Shown: positions 18,047-26,094 of the stretch, one piece after another
How the letters are laid out: the number at the start of each line of letters is the position of its first letter
How positions within the stretch are numbered: position 1 is the first letter of the stretch
NCBI GenBank assembly: GCA_030693335.1
Contig: JAUYAU010000015.1
Span: forward strand, 33,857 to 97,856
Origin: Sulfuricurvum sp.
Lineage (GTDB): Bacteria > Campylobacterota > Campylobacteria > Campylobacterales > Sulfurimonadaceae
DNA length: 64,000 nucleotides
Direction: 5' to 3'
Notes under the pieces: model-generated
Databases searched by the model: none
Told to the model about the DNA's origin: nothing
The model's input: the letters and a program-made list of their open reading frames with translations, nothing else
Made by a program: the position numbers and the translations under genes

Positions 18047-18370
18047 ATGCGGGGTTCAAATTTTGTTGCTTTTTTTACGATACAGGGATTTATTGCGGGT
18101 ATCGTTTTTGGGGTATTACAATCGGACAGTGCTGAAGATTTTTTAATTTATGTTCTCCTTATTTCTACTTTTTTTTATCTTTTTGCACATTTGTGCGTAG
18201 GCTTTTATTTTCAGACATTGGGAGTTAAAGCCCATTCGTTTCCTAAGTATTCGCATGAACGAAGCTTGGATGGTTATGTACGTGAAATTAATAGACGTGA
18301 GCAATTTATCGATGCATACTATGCAAATAAAGATGAATTGCTAAGCGGCGATGAACGGAGGAAAGCATGA
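18047..18370 (+). CDS. Small two-helix membrane protein conserved between flhG and fliA
   Basis: 107 residues with two hydrophobic helices (about 6-24 and 32-54) and a charged C-terminal tail of 50 residues, probably cytoplasmic. I recognise no domain. Its position between flhG and fliA matches the uncharacterised Cj0062c of C. jejuni, which suggests a role linked to flagellar regulation (inference). It overlaps fliA by 4 bases. Confidence 0.8.
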   Translation: MRGSNFVAFFTIQGFIAGIVFGVLQSDSAEDFLIYVLLISTFFYLFAHLCVGFYFQTLGVKAHSFPKYSHERSLDGYVREINRREQFIDAYYANKDELLSGDERRKA

Positions 18371-19053
18371 GCGGTGCCGGTATTTACTGTCAAGAACTAA
18401 AGCACATTGAAGATCAGCTCGCTTTGCAATACCTTCCTGCGGTTAAAGCTATGTCGTTTCGCCTAAAAGAACGACTGCCCAGTTCGATTGATTATATGGA
18501 TTTATGCGCTATTGGGACAGAAGAGCTTGTTAAATTGGCGCGTCGTTACGATGAGGCCCAAAATGATTCGTTTTGGGGATATGCAAAAACAAGAGTTTAC
18601 GGCGCCATGTTGGACTATTTGCGTTCGCTGGATTTGGTAAGTCGTTCCAGTCGTCGTCTTATTAAAGAGATTGATAAAGCAATCGAGAAATACTTGGTTG
18701 AACATGATACCGAGCCTTCAAATGCCGAGTTGGCACTTATCCTGATGATGGATATAGAAAAAATTCATGATGCACGTATTGCATCGGATATCTATACTGT
18801 GCTCCCGTTGGATGATCAGTTCGGAAATGAATCGGACGGAACACTGGATCGTATGGAACATGAAGAACTTATAGATGCCATCAAAGATGTTTTAATGGGT
18901 TTTGAAGAGCGTGAGCAGATGATAATACAGCTATATTATTTTGAAGAACTGACGCTTAAAGAGATAAGTGAAATTGTAAATATTACAGAATCCCGTATTT
19001 CTCAGATACATAAGTCCGTTATTCGGCGTATTAAAGAAGCGGTGGAGGGATAA
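18367..19053 (+). CDS. fliA: Flagellar sigma factor sigma-28
   Basis: 228 residues. Sigma-70 family regions are visible: region 2 with IDYMDLCAIGTEELVKLARRYD and YGAMLDYLRSLD, region 3 (PSNAELALIL), and region 4 with LKEISEIVNITESRISQIHKSV as the -35-reading helix-turn-helix. It directs late flagellar genes such as flagellin. It lies directly before fliM with 3 bases between. Confidence 0.95.
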   Translation: MSGAGIYCQELKHIEDQLALQYLPAVKAMSFRLKERLPSSIDYMDLCAIGTEELVKLARRYDEAQNDSFWGYAKTRVYGAMLDYLRSLDLVSRSSRRLIKEIDKAIEKYLVEHDTEPSNAELALILMMDIEKIHDARIASDIYTVLPLDDQFGNESDGTLDRMEHEELIDAIKDVLMGFEEREQMIIQLYYFEELTLKEISEIVNITESRISQIHKSVIRRIKEAVEG

Positions 19054-19056
19054 AAC

Positions 19057-20154
19057 ATGGCAGATATTTTATCCCAAGAAGAAATTGACGCTCTATTGGA
19101 TGTTGTTGATGATGACGGTGATGTTGGCGGCTTAGAAGCAGAAGAAGAAAATAGTTTCTCTTCTCATCGTCAAATTACACTGTATGATTTTAAGCGTCCT
19201 AACCGTGTATCTAAAGAGCAGCTCCGCGCATTTCGTGGTATTCATGACAAAATGGCACGCTCGATCTCATCACAAATTTCCTCGATAATGCGCTCCATTG
19301 TAGAGATACAGCTGCATTCAGTTGATCAAATGACGTATGGCGAATTTTTAATGTCATTGCCAAACCCTACAAGTTTTAATGTTTTTTCAATGAAACCCTT
19401 GGAAGGTAACGGGGTTTTAGAAATTAACCCTTCTATTGCTTTTCCTATGCTGGACCGTATTTTGGGAGGACGCGGAGAGCCTTTTGAAGCAAGTCGCGAG
19501 TTTTCGGATATTGAGCTTTCATTATTTGAAACCATTTTACGTGTCATGATGAATACTTTACGTGAAGCATGGGGCCCAGTTACCGATCTTTATCCTCAGG
19601 TTGAGTCAAAAGAATCGAGTCCTAATGTAGTTCAGATTGTGGCACAAAATGAAATCGTTGTTATGGTAGTAATGGAAATTATCATCGGGCACAGTTCTGG
19701 TATGATGAATATTTGTTATCCGGTTATCGCACTGGAGCCTATTTTGCCAAAATTGGCAAGCCGTGATTTGATGCTCAATGAAACCAGCTCTAAAAAAAGT
19801 CGCAATCAGGAACTTCAGGTGCTTCTTGGAGGTGCTCATGTTAATTTTGAAGTCAATCTTGGAACGGCGGAATTAACCCTGCAAGAATTATTGGATATAG
19901 AAGTCGGGGATATTTTACGGCTTAATGTTGCAGCAAATGATGTTGTGAGTGTCAGTGTAGATGGAAAAGAGCGTTTTGTAGCAGAAATGGGACTGCGGCG
20001 TTTTCGCAAATCCGTGCAGATAACCCAAAAAATAGACACTGAAAAAGATGCGGTCAAGCGAGCGCTCAAAGAGTTTGAATTAAAACGAAAAGCGCGTGCC
20101 GCAGTGGCCAAAGAGATGGTTAAATCCATAGATGAGTTTGAAGAGGATGAATAA
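19057..20154 (+). CDS. fliM: Flagellar motor switch protein FliM
   Basis: 365 residues. The extreme N-terminus ILSQEEIDALLDVV is the CheY-P binding peptide. The middle CheC-like domain (about 60-240) includes NPTSFNVFSMKPLEG and MLDRILGGRGEP, and the C-terminal SpoA/FliN-like domain ends near DGKERFVAEMGLRRFRKSVQI. It forms the C-ring with FliG and FliY. The stop overlaps the fliY start by one base (TAATG). Confidence 0.97.
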   Translation: MADILSQEEIDALLDVVDDDGDVGGLEAEEENSFSSHRQITLYDFKRPNRVSKEQLRAFRGIHDKMARSISSQISSIMRSIVEIQLHSVDQMTYGEFLMSLPNPTSFNVFSMKPLEGNGVLEINPSIAFPMLDRILGGRGEPFEASREFSDIELSLFETILRVMMNTLREAWGPVTDLYPQVESKESSPNVVQIVAQNEIVVMVVMEIIIGHSSGMMNICYPVIALEPILPKLASRDLMLNETSSKKSRNQELQVLLGGAHVNFEVNLGTAELTLQELLDIEVGDILRLNVAANDVVSVSVDGKERFVAEMGLRRFRKSVQITQKIDTEKDAVKRALKEFELKRKARAAVAKEMVKSIDEFEEDE

Positions 20155-21023
20155 TGAGTGATTTTACGAGCCTTTTTGCTCAAGAAACAACGGCAACGAT
20201 TGAAGGATTAACGGGGCAAGCGCCTTCGGTTGTATTTAAAGAATCGGAAACCATTTCCATTGTTTCGAATGTTATCCCTCCTATAGCGACGGTTGGTTTG
20301 AGTTTTTCGGGTCCTGCAACAGGGAAGGGAATCATATTGGTTCAACCTGCTTTGGCAACAGCACTTGGCGATATGATGCTTGGCGGTGATGGCGAGAGTA
20401 AAGAGGAAATGAATGATGAAGATCTTGATGCACTCAAGGAAATCATTTCCAATATAGCAGGGGCAATGAGCACCACGCTGGCGTCTCAAAAAGAGCTGCC
20501 TAAATTTACTATCAAAACTGAAGAAGCGTTTTTTATTCCTGATAACGGTGAAGTGGATTTGGATAGATATACAAAAATGTTTGTCTATAGCTTTTCATTA
20601 GGAACGATTACCACGCTCATAATGTTTGCGATTGACAGTGCTGTTTCGGAAGCATTAGAGGGCCCGAGTGCTGCAAGAAGTAATGTTTCGTCATTTACTT
20701 CAGCACCCTCATCAGGTACAGATTCACAAAGTTATGAGCGAAAGCTTGATGATATCGAAATGAAAAATATCAATCTTATTTTGGATGTTAAACTGCCGGT
20801 ACGTGTTCGAATCGGAAAGAAAAAAATGCTTCTGAAAGATGTTTTGAGTATGGATATCGGTTCTGTTATTGAACTTAATCAGTTGGCCAATGATCCTTTG
20901 GATATTTTAGTGGATGATAATGTCATTGCACAAGGAGAAGTGGTTATCGTTGATGGAAACTTTGGGGTTCAAATAACGTCTATAGGCAGTAAGCGAGATC
21001 GCTTAACGAAGCTCAAGGGGTAA
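20154..21023 (+). CDS. fliY: Flagellar motor switch protein FliY
   Basis: 289 residues: an N-terminal CheC-like domain (about 15-165) joined to a C-terminal FliN-like SpoA domain (about 200-285, with LLKDVLSMDIGSVIELNQ). FliY replaces or joins FliN in this phylum. In the CheC-like part the site reads D-ALK-E-II-S-N, so the usual Asn (D-x3-E-x2-N) is Ser with Asn one place later; phosphatase activity cannot be assumed. It follows fliM directly. Confidence 0.93.
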   Translation: MSDFTSLFAQETTATIEGLTGQAPSVVFKESETISIVSNVIPPIATVGLSFSGPATGKGIILVQPALATALGDMMLGGDGESKEEMNDEDLDALKEIISNIAGAMSTTLASQKELPKFTIKTEEAFFIPDNGEVDLDRYTKMFVYSFSLGTITTLIMFAIDSAVSEALEGPSAARSNVSSFTSAPSSGTDSQSYERKLDDIEMKNINLILDVKLPVRVRIGKKKMLLKDVLSMDIGSVIELNQLANDPLDILVDDNVIAQGEVVIVDGNFGVQITSIGSKRDRLTKLKG

Positions 21024-21025
21024 AA

Positions 21026-21811
21026 ATGCCGCACGGAAGAGCGAAAAAAAAAGAGTATCAAAGCAGCCGTTACGTTAAAGACATTAAGTCGGGAGATATG
21101 TGGAGTGTTTTTAAAATCATCGCCGATTTTGTACAAGGTTTTGATGAACTTGGAGATCTTGGTCCCTCGGTGACAATTTTTGGTAGTGCACGGGTACATG
21201 AGGATCATCCTTATTATGCACAGGCAACCCATTTGGCAAGTATGTTGGGTGAGCGCGGTTACAACATCATAACAGGAGGCGGACCTGGCGTGATGGAAGC
21301 TGCCAATCGTGGAGCTTATGAGCATGAAAATATTGAATCAATAGGGCTTAATATTGAGCTTCCAGAGGAACAGGCGCCCAATCGTTTCATTACAAAGGGA
21401 CGAAGTTTTGATTATTTCTTTTCCCGTAAGGTGATGTTGGTTAAATATTCCATGGCATATGTAATCTTTCCGGGTGGCTTTGGAACTCTTGATGAGTTAT
21501 TTGAAGCATTGACTCTGATTCAGACACGTAAAATGTGGGGCGTACGGCTTTTTGTTGTAGGAGCTGAATTTTATGCTCCACTAATGCAATTTATTAACGA
21601 TAAACTGTTGGCCGAGGGGATGATCGAAGAGAAGGATTTGAAGCTTATAACACTAACAGATGATCTGGACTTTGTGGTACATGAGATTGAAAAATCATTG
21701 GTTGCGCAGATGGCTACGCTTGAGAAAGAGGGCTTGTGCGATACGAAATATTATAAAGTCCTCTCCTCTTATTTTGATAACAGACCTATATGTGAGGGGA
21801 GTAGTGAATAA
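21026..21811 (+). CDS. LOG family protein (TIGR00730-type nucleotide phosphoribohydrolase)
   Basis: 261 residues. The LOG signatures are both present: GGGPGVMEAANRGA (about residues 87-100) and PGGFGTLDELFEAL (about 150-163). Members cleave the N-glycosidic bond of nucleoside 5'-monophosphates, including cytokinin forms; the bacterial substrate is usually unknown. It lies 2 bases after fliY and overlaps mnmA, so it shares their transcript without an obvious functional link. Confidence 0.9.
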   Translation: MPHGRAKKKEYQSSRYVKDIKSGDMWSVFKIIADFVQGFDELGDLGPSVTIFGSARVHEDHPYYAQATHLASMLGERGYNIITGGGPGVMEAANRGAYEHENIESIGLNIELPEEQAPNRFITKGRSFDYFFSRKVMLVKYSMAYVIFPGGFGTLDELFEALTLIQTRKMWGVRLFVVGAEFYAPLMQFINDKLLAEGMIEEKDLKLITLTDDLDFVVHEIEKSLVAQMATLEKEGLCDTKYYKVLSSYFDNRPICEGSSE

Positions 21812-22830
21812 TGGGAGAAAAAGTACTGATTGGCATGAGTGGCGGTGTTGACTCAACTGTATCGACACTGTTGTTAAAAGAACAAGGGTATGAGGTAGAA
21901 GGTGTTTATATGAAGCTTCACTCAAAACCGGGCTATCATGAGATCCATCAGGCAAGGGCACAAAAAGCAGCTGAATTTGCTGGAGTCAAACTGCATATTT
22001 TGGACCTGCAAGAAAAATTCAATGAAAAAGTGTTTACTCCGTTTATTCAAACGTATCAAGAAGGAAAAACACCTAATCCTTGTGCTTTGTGCAACCGAAA
22101 TATTAAATTTGGCGCGATGGTGGATTTCGCAGATAAAATAGGTGCTCACTATATCGCAACAGGGCATTACATTCGCCATGACGAACAATACTTGCTTCAA
22201 GCTCATGATGATACCAAAGATCAAAGCTACTTTCTTTTTTACATCAACCCTGCAATAGTGCCGCGTTTGCTCTTCCCTTTGGGTGAAAAACATAAAGTCG
22301 ATATAAAAGCGTATGCCGCGAGTATTCAAGGGTTGGAGTCGTTTGCATCTCAAGGAGAATCAAGCGAAATATGTTTTGTAGAAACAACCTATGCTGACGT
22401 ATTAAAGCCCTATGTCAATGTGGATCAAGAAGGAGAAGTTCTTGATTTGGAAGGTAAAGTAGTCGGAAAGCATAAAGGTTATATGCACTACACAATTGGG
22501 AAGCGCAAGGGTTTTACAGTCAACGGTGCGCATGATCCTCACTTTGTTGTAGAGATCAGACCTAAGACAAATCAAATTGTAGTCGGACCAAGGGAAGCAT
22601 TAGAGTGTCACTCTGTCGAGCTTGAAAATGTCAATATGTTTGATAAGCGTCAAGAGTTTGACTGCACTGTGAAGCTTCGCTATCGTACAGAGGCTGTAAA
22701 TTGTCATGTGGTCATTCATGGTGATCATGCAACGGTAAAGCTTGAAACACCTGTTTTAGGTATTGCTGCTGGACAAGCAGGAGTCTTTTACGATGGTGAC
22801 AAACTTCTAGGTGGTGGTTGGATTGTTTAA
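21811..22830 (+). CDS. mnmA: tRNA-specific 2-thiouridylase MnmA
   Basis: 339 residues. The PP-loop GMSGGVDST is at the N-terminus, the catalytic Cys in NPCALCNRNIKFG (about residue 92) and the second Cys in SSEICFVE. The C-terminal beta-barrel domain starts around 240. It thiolates U34 of tRNA Lys, Glu and Gln. The ATG overlaps the previous stop by one base. The 3' end overlaps the transporter gene. Confidence 0.97.
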   Translation: MGEKVLIGMSGGVDSTVSTLLLKEQGYEVEGVYMKLHSKPGYHEIHQARAQKAAEFAGVKLHILDLQEKFNEKVFTPFIQTYQEGKTPNPCALCNRNIKFGAMVDFADKIGAHYIATGHYIRHDEQYLLQAHDDTKDQSYFLFYINPAIVPRLLFPLGEKHKVDIKAYAASIQGLESFASQGESSEICFVETTYADVLKPYVNVDQEGEVLDLEGKVVGKHKGYMHYTIGKRKGFTVNGAHDPHFVVEIRPKTNQIVVGPREALECHSVELENVNMFDKRQEFDCTVKLRYRTEAVNCHVVIHGDHATVKLETPVLGIAAGQAGVFYDGDKLLGGGWIV

Positions 22831-24058
22831 TCCAAAACAAAAAATTATTGCTGCAGGTATTATTGGAAATATCATCGAATATTATGATTTTGCTCTGATC
22901 GGTTTTTTAGCGGTCATGATGGGAAATCTTTTTTTCCCCTCTACAAATCCATTTCTTTCTCTTTTAGGCTCTTTTGGTGCGTTTGCAGCGGGAATGATTA
23001 TGCGTCCGATCGGAGCTGCGATTTTTGGCCATATCGGTGATCGGATTGGACGGCGGTTTGCTCTTATCAGTTCGCTCATTTTGATGGCATTGCCAACTTT
23101 CTTAATTGGTTTTTTACCGACGTATGCTCAAATAGGAATGACGGCTCCGATTTTATTAGTGCTATTGCGTATGATTCAGGGCCTCTCAGTTGGTGGTGAA
23201 TATGCAAGTTCAATTGTTTATCTTGTCGAACAATCAACACCTGGGAGACAAAACCTATACGGTTCTTTTGTTTCAATAGGGGCAAAAATTGGAATGGCAT
23301 TGGGCTCAGGACTATGCGGAGTACTTCTGTGGTATTTGGGTGAAGATGCAATGGGGCAGTGGGGTTGGCGTATTCCATTTATTCTCAGTATTTTTATTGC
23401 TATGGCTGGGATCTATTTACGTCGAGGCTTGAGTGATGATTATGAGCCCAATGAAGAAAAGATAATCCCGATTGTAGCTATTTTCCGTCACCATCGCAAA
23501 GCTTTTGGGCAATTTCTCATTGTTGCTTCGGTTATTTGGATGTTTTACTATACGCTCTTCATTTATTTGCCTGTTTGGCTTCAAGGCAGTGCTGGCTTGA
23601 GTAAAACGCAATCGGGACAAATTAATACGTTTTCAATCGTTATGGGTGTTATTTTTATCCCTCTTATGGCGATGTTAGCGGATAAAATTGGCTCCATACG
23701 GGTCATGAAAATGGCGGCATTGGCAACGGCGACGGCTATTTTTCCACTCTTGTACATTATGATGCATGGGGGATTTTTGGGAGCACTCATTGCTACGTCC
23801 ATTATGGTAATTTTACTGTGCGCGTATCAAGCCCCTATTTTTGCCGCTACGGTTCATGGTATTAATCATCATGGATTTCGTGCTTCGTTTACGGCCCTTA
23901 TTTTAGGCAGTGCCGCAGGTATAGTAGGCGGCATTACTCCGGCACTTATGACCTCTTTGGTGGAGTTCAGCCATGATCCGTATTCTCCTTCCTACCTTAT
24001 CGGACTTTCGTCATTGATGGTATGGAGGGTTCTTAATCGAATACGAGTATTAAAATGA
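22823..24058 (+). CDS. MFS transporter, metabolite:H+ symporter (MHS)-type
   Basis: 411 residues from TTG 22823, with AGGTGG 7 bases upstream; GTG codons at 22811 and 22814 are alternatives. About 12 hydrophobic segments. The loop 2-3 motif GHIGDRIGRRFAL and RPIGAAIFGHIGD are typical of MHS carriers such as ProP and KgtP, as is the opening GNIIEYYDFALIGFLAV. The substrate cannot be told; organic acids or compatible solutes are typical for the family. The C-terminus, after helix 11-12, is rather short. It overlaps mnmA by 8 bases and converges on mtgA. Confidence 0.87.
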   Translation: MFNPKQKIIAAGIIGNIIEYYDFALIGFLAVMMGNLFFPSTNPFLSLLGSFGAFAAGMIMRPIGAAIFGHIGDRIGRRFALISSLILMALPTFLIGFLPTYAQIGMTAPILLVLLRMIQGLSVGGEYASSIVYLVEQSTPGRQNLYGSFVSIGAKIGMALGSGLCGVLLWYLGEDAMGQWGWRIPFILSIFIAMAGIYLRRGLSDDYEPNEEKIIPIVAIFRHHRKAFGQFLIVASVIWMFYYTLFIYLPVWLQGSAGLSKTQSGQINTFSIVMGVIFIPLMAMLADKIGSIRVMKMAALATATAIFPLLYIMMHGGFLGALIATSIMVILLCAYQAPIFAATVHGINHHGFRASFTALILGSAAGIVGGITPALMTSLVEFSHDPYSPSYLIGLSSLMVWRVLNRIRVLK

Positions 24059-24928
24059 AATATTAGTTTCCGGACTAGGGGATTCAGAAGACAGCTGTTC
24101 GCTTTCTCCCGAAGGAAATCCTTCATTTTCTGCAGAAACATCATCGTCTGAGATATTGAAGAGGGAATCCAAAGAACTATTTCCTTCGGAGGATTCGCTT
24201 ACTTCTTCTTTTGGTATCGTCATCACTTCTTTGTAAATCGCTTGAATTACTCCTCGTCTTTTCATGATATTTAGGATAATGCGTGAACGGTTTTTGACGT
24301 ATTTTTGATTTCCTGTCGGATTGTATTTAATTGGATTGGGCAATACGGCGGCAAGACGTGAAGCCTCAAGTGCCGTTAAGTTTTTGGCACTTTTGTGGTA
24401 ATAATGGCGTGCCGCCGCTTCAATACCAAATATTCCATTCCCCCATTCGGCAACATTGAGATAGATTTCCAAAATACGGCGCTTGGAAAGTGTTTTTTCA
24501 ATACGCCAGGTGATGATGGCCTCTTTTATTTTGCGAACGGGATTTTTACTCGGAGAGAGATAAAGATTTTTTGAGAGCTGCTGACTGATGGTGCTTCCAC
24601 CTGCTAACGTCCCTTTTTTGATACTGCGTTCAATGGCATTTTCCATCCCTTTGACATCAAAGCCCTCATGTTTCCAAAAACCGTCATCTTCGCCGATCAA
24701 TACAGCTTTGATGATGTTTGGAGAGATGTTTTTCATCTTCACCCACTTGTGAGTGATGTGCATCTCACGATTTTGATGTGCCCATTGCTCCTCGCGGTAT
24801 TGCATAAAGGCTGTAGGGATAGGACGAGTTTCTTTAAGTGCAGAAATATCAGGATAAATAAAATAGCGGGCGATATCGACTATTCCTAAAATGAAAAGAA
24901 GTACAAAAATTTTCGAAAACAGTTTCAT
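24050..24928 (-). CDS. mtgA: Monofunctional peptidoglycan glycosyltransferase
   Basis: 292 residues from the ATG at 24928, which overlaps the upstream stop (TAATG); an ATG at 24961 is also in frame. An N-terminal membrane helix (KIFVLLFILGIVDIARYF) precedes a GT51 domain with the catalytic Glu in LIGEDDGFWKHEGFD, then GGSTISQQLSKNLYL, RKIKEAIITWRIEKTLSKRRILE and NVAEWGNGIFGIEAAA. It polymerises lipid II glycan without a transpeptidase domain. The last 60 residues are an unusual acidic Ser/Glu-rich tail. It converges with the MFS gene and overlaps it by 9 bases. Confidence 0.93.
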   Translation of the reverse strand: MKLFSKIFVLLFILGIVDIARYFIYPDISALKETRPIPTAFMQYREEQWAHQNREMHITHKWVKMKNISPNIIKAVLIGEDDGFWKHEGFDVKGMENAIERSIKKGTLAGGSTISQQLSKNLYLSPSKNPVRKIKEAIITWRIEKTLSKRRILEIYLNVAEWGNGIFGIEAAARHYYHKSAKNLTALEASRLAAVLPNPIKYNPTGNQKYVKNRSRIILNIMKRRGVIQAIYKEVMTIPKEEVSESSEGNSSLDSLFNISDDDVSAENEGFPSGESEQLSSESPSPETNISF

Positions 24929-25554
24929 TAAAAGTCCGATGAGAGTTTTGGTAAATGCCATTGTTTATAATAAGCCAAAAGGCGTAAACCGATAGCAAAT
25001 ATTGCAATGGATGTAACCTCAATGGTATGAATACCCCAGAGTTTGTTGGTTACGAGCAGGAGTATAGCGACGATTAGAGCAATTGAGCCATAAAAATCGG
25101 TTATCAGTACCGAGGGTACTTGGTTGATCATGGTGTCACGTATAACCCCTCCACCGACTGCGGTTAAAAAACTCAAAATGGTGACACCGAAAAAATTAAA
25201 ACCGGCATCCATAGCCAACAGTGCTCCTGTGATACTAAATGCCACCAATCCGATTGTATCGCTGATGACAAAGAGTCTTTTCCTCTCAAGCTGTTCACTG
25301 CGATAGAGGCGAAAAACAAACGCTACCGTAATGGTGGAGAGTACAGTGATGGCAGGATAGTACTCGGTAAAGGCAAACGGAGTACGGTTGAGAATGGCAT
25401 CTCTAACGACGCCGCCTCCCAAAGCTGTGATGGAAGCTGCGATAATAATCCCAAGAAGATCAAGTTTATTACGAACACCGATGAGAAATCCGCTCAATGC
25501 AAAAGCGATGATTCCGAGAATATCGGCGACAACGACGAGATTAATATCAGACAT
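24928..25554 (-). CDS. TRIC-like membrane channel (UPF0126 / YicG family)
   Basis: 208 residues, about seven hydrophobic segments. Two related halves each end a helix with GGGVVRDAIL and GGGVIRDTMI, the internal repeat of the UPF0126 family, which is structurally related to trimeric intracellular cation (TRIC) channels. E. coli YicG has been discussed in anion or glycine transport. The substrate here is unknown. It overlaps the carbonic anhydrase-like gene by 8 bases. Confidence 0.88.
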   Translation of the reverse strand: MSDINLVVVADILGIIAFALSGFLIGVRNKLDLLGIIIAASITALGGGVVRDAILNRTPFAFTEYYPAITVLSTITVAFVFRLYRSEQLERKRLFVISDTIGLVAFSITGALLAMDAGFNFFGVTILSFLTAVGGGVIRDTMINQVPSVLITDFYGSIALIVAILLLVTNKLWGIHTIEVTSIAIFAIGLRLLAYYKQWHLPKLSSDF

Positions 25555-26083
25555 TGGGTGCGCGGTAATTTTCTTTGAAGGCTACGTAGCGTTTTGCTGA
25601 GGCATAAAGCTCCGCCACTTCATGGTCTGTGAGCTCTCGTACCACCTTGGCAGGGCTTCCCATAATCAGAGAACGGGGAGGAAAGATTTTGTTCTTGGTG
25701 ACAAGCGCACCTGCGCCGACGATGGACTCTTTACCGATAACCGCACCATCGAGAATCGTTGCACTCATCCCGATCAAACAGGCATCCTCTATCGTACAGC
25801 CATGCAGCATGACCCGATGCCCTACCGTGACGTCATTGCCAATGACGGTTGGGTATCCGTCACTCATATCGTCGAGTTTGTGATGGGTAATGTGTATCAT
25901 GCTGAGATCTTGAATGTTGGTACGATCACCAATAGTGATGTAGTGAACATCACCGCGAACGACACAACCAAACCAAATACTGACATCTTCGCCCATCGTG
26001 ACACGTCCGATAACATCGGCTGAGGGAGCAATCCATACACGCTCTTGCATCTGTGGAATAAAATCTAAGTAATTAGTAATCAT
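25547..26083 (-). CDS. Gamma carbonic anhydrase-like / YrdA-type hexapeptide protein
   Basis: 178 residues built of hexapeptide repeats (left-handed beta-helix), e.g. GEDVSIWFGCVVRGDVHYITIGDRTNIQDLSM in part. Histidines in MIHITHH and GHRVMLHGCTIED sit where gamma-class carbonic anhydrases bind zinc. Whether it hydrates CO2 or is a related acyltransferase-like protein is not resolved by sequence. The ribosome site AAGGAT lies just before the start. It is downstream of ppk on the same strand. Confidence 0.9.
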   Translation of the reverse strand: MITNYLDFIPQMQERVWIAPSADVIGRVTMGEDVSIWFGCVVRGDVHYITIGDRTNIQDLSMIHITHHKLDDMSDGYPTVIGNDVTVGHRVMLHGCTIEDACLIGMSATILDGAVIGKESIVGAGALVTKNKIFPPRSLIMGSPAKVVRELTDHEVAELYASAKRYVAFKENYRAPNV

Positions 26084-26094
26084 GAATATCCTTT

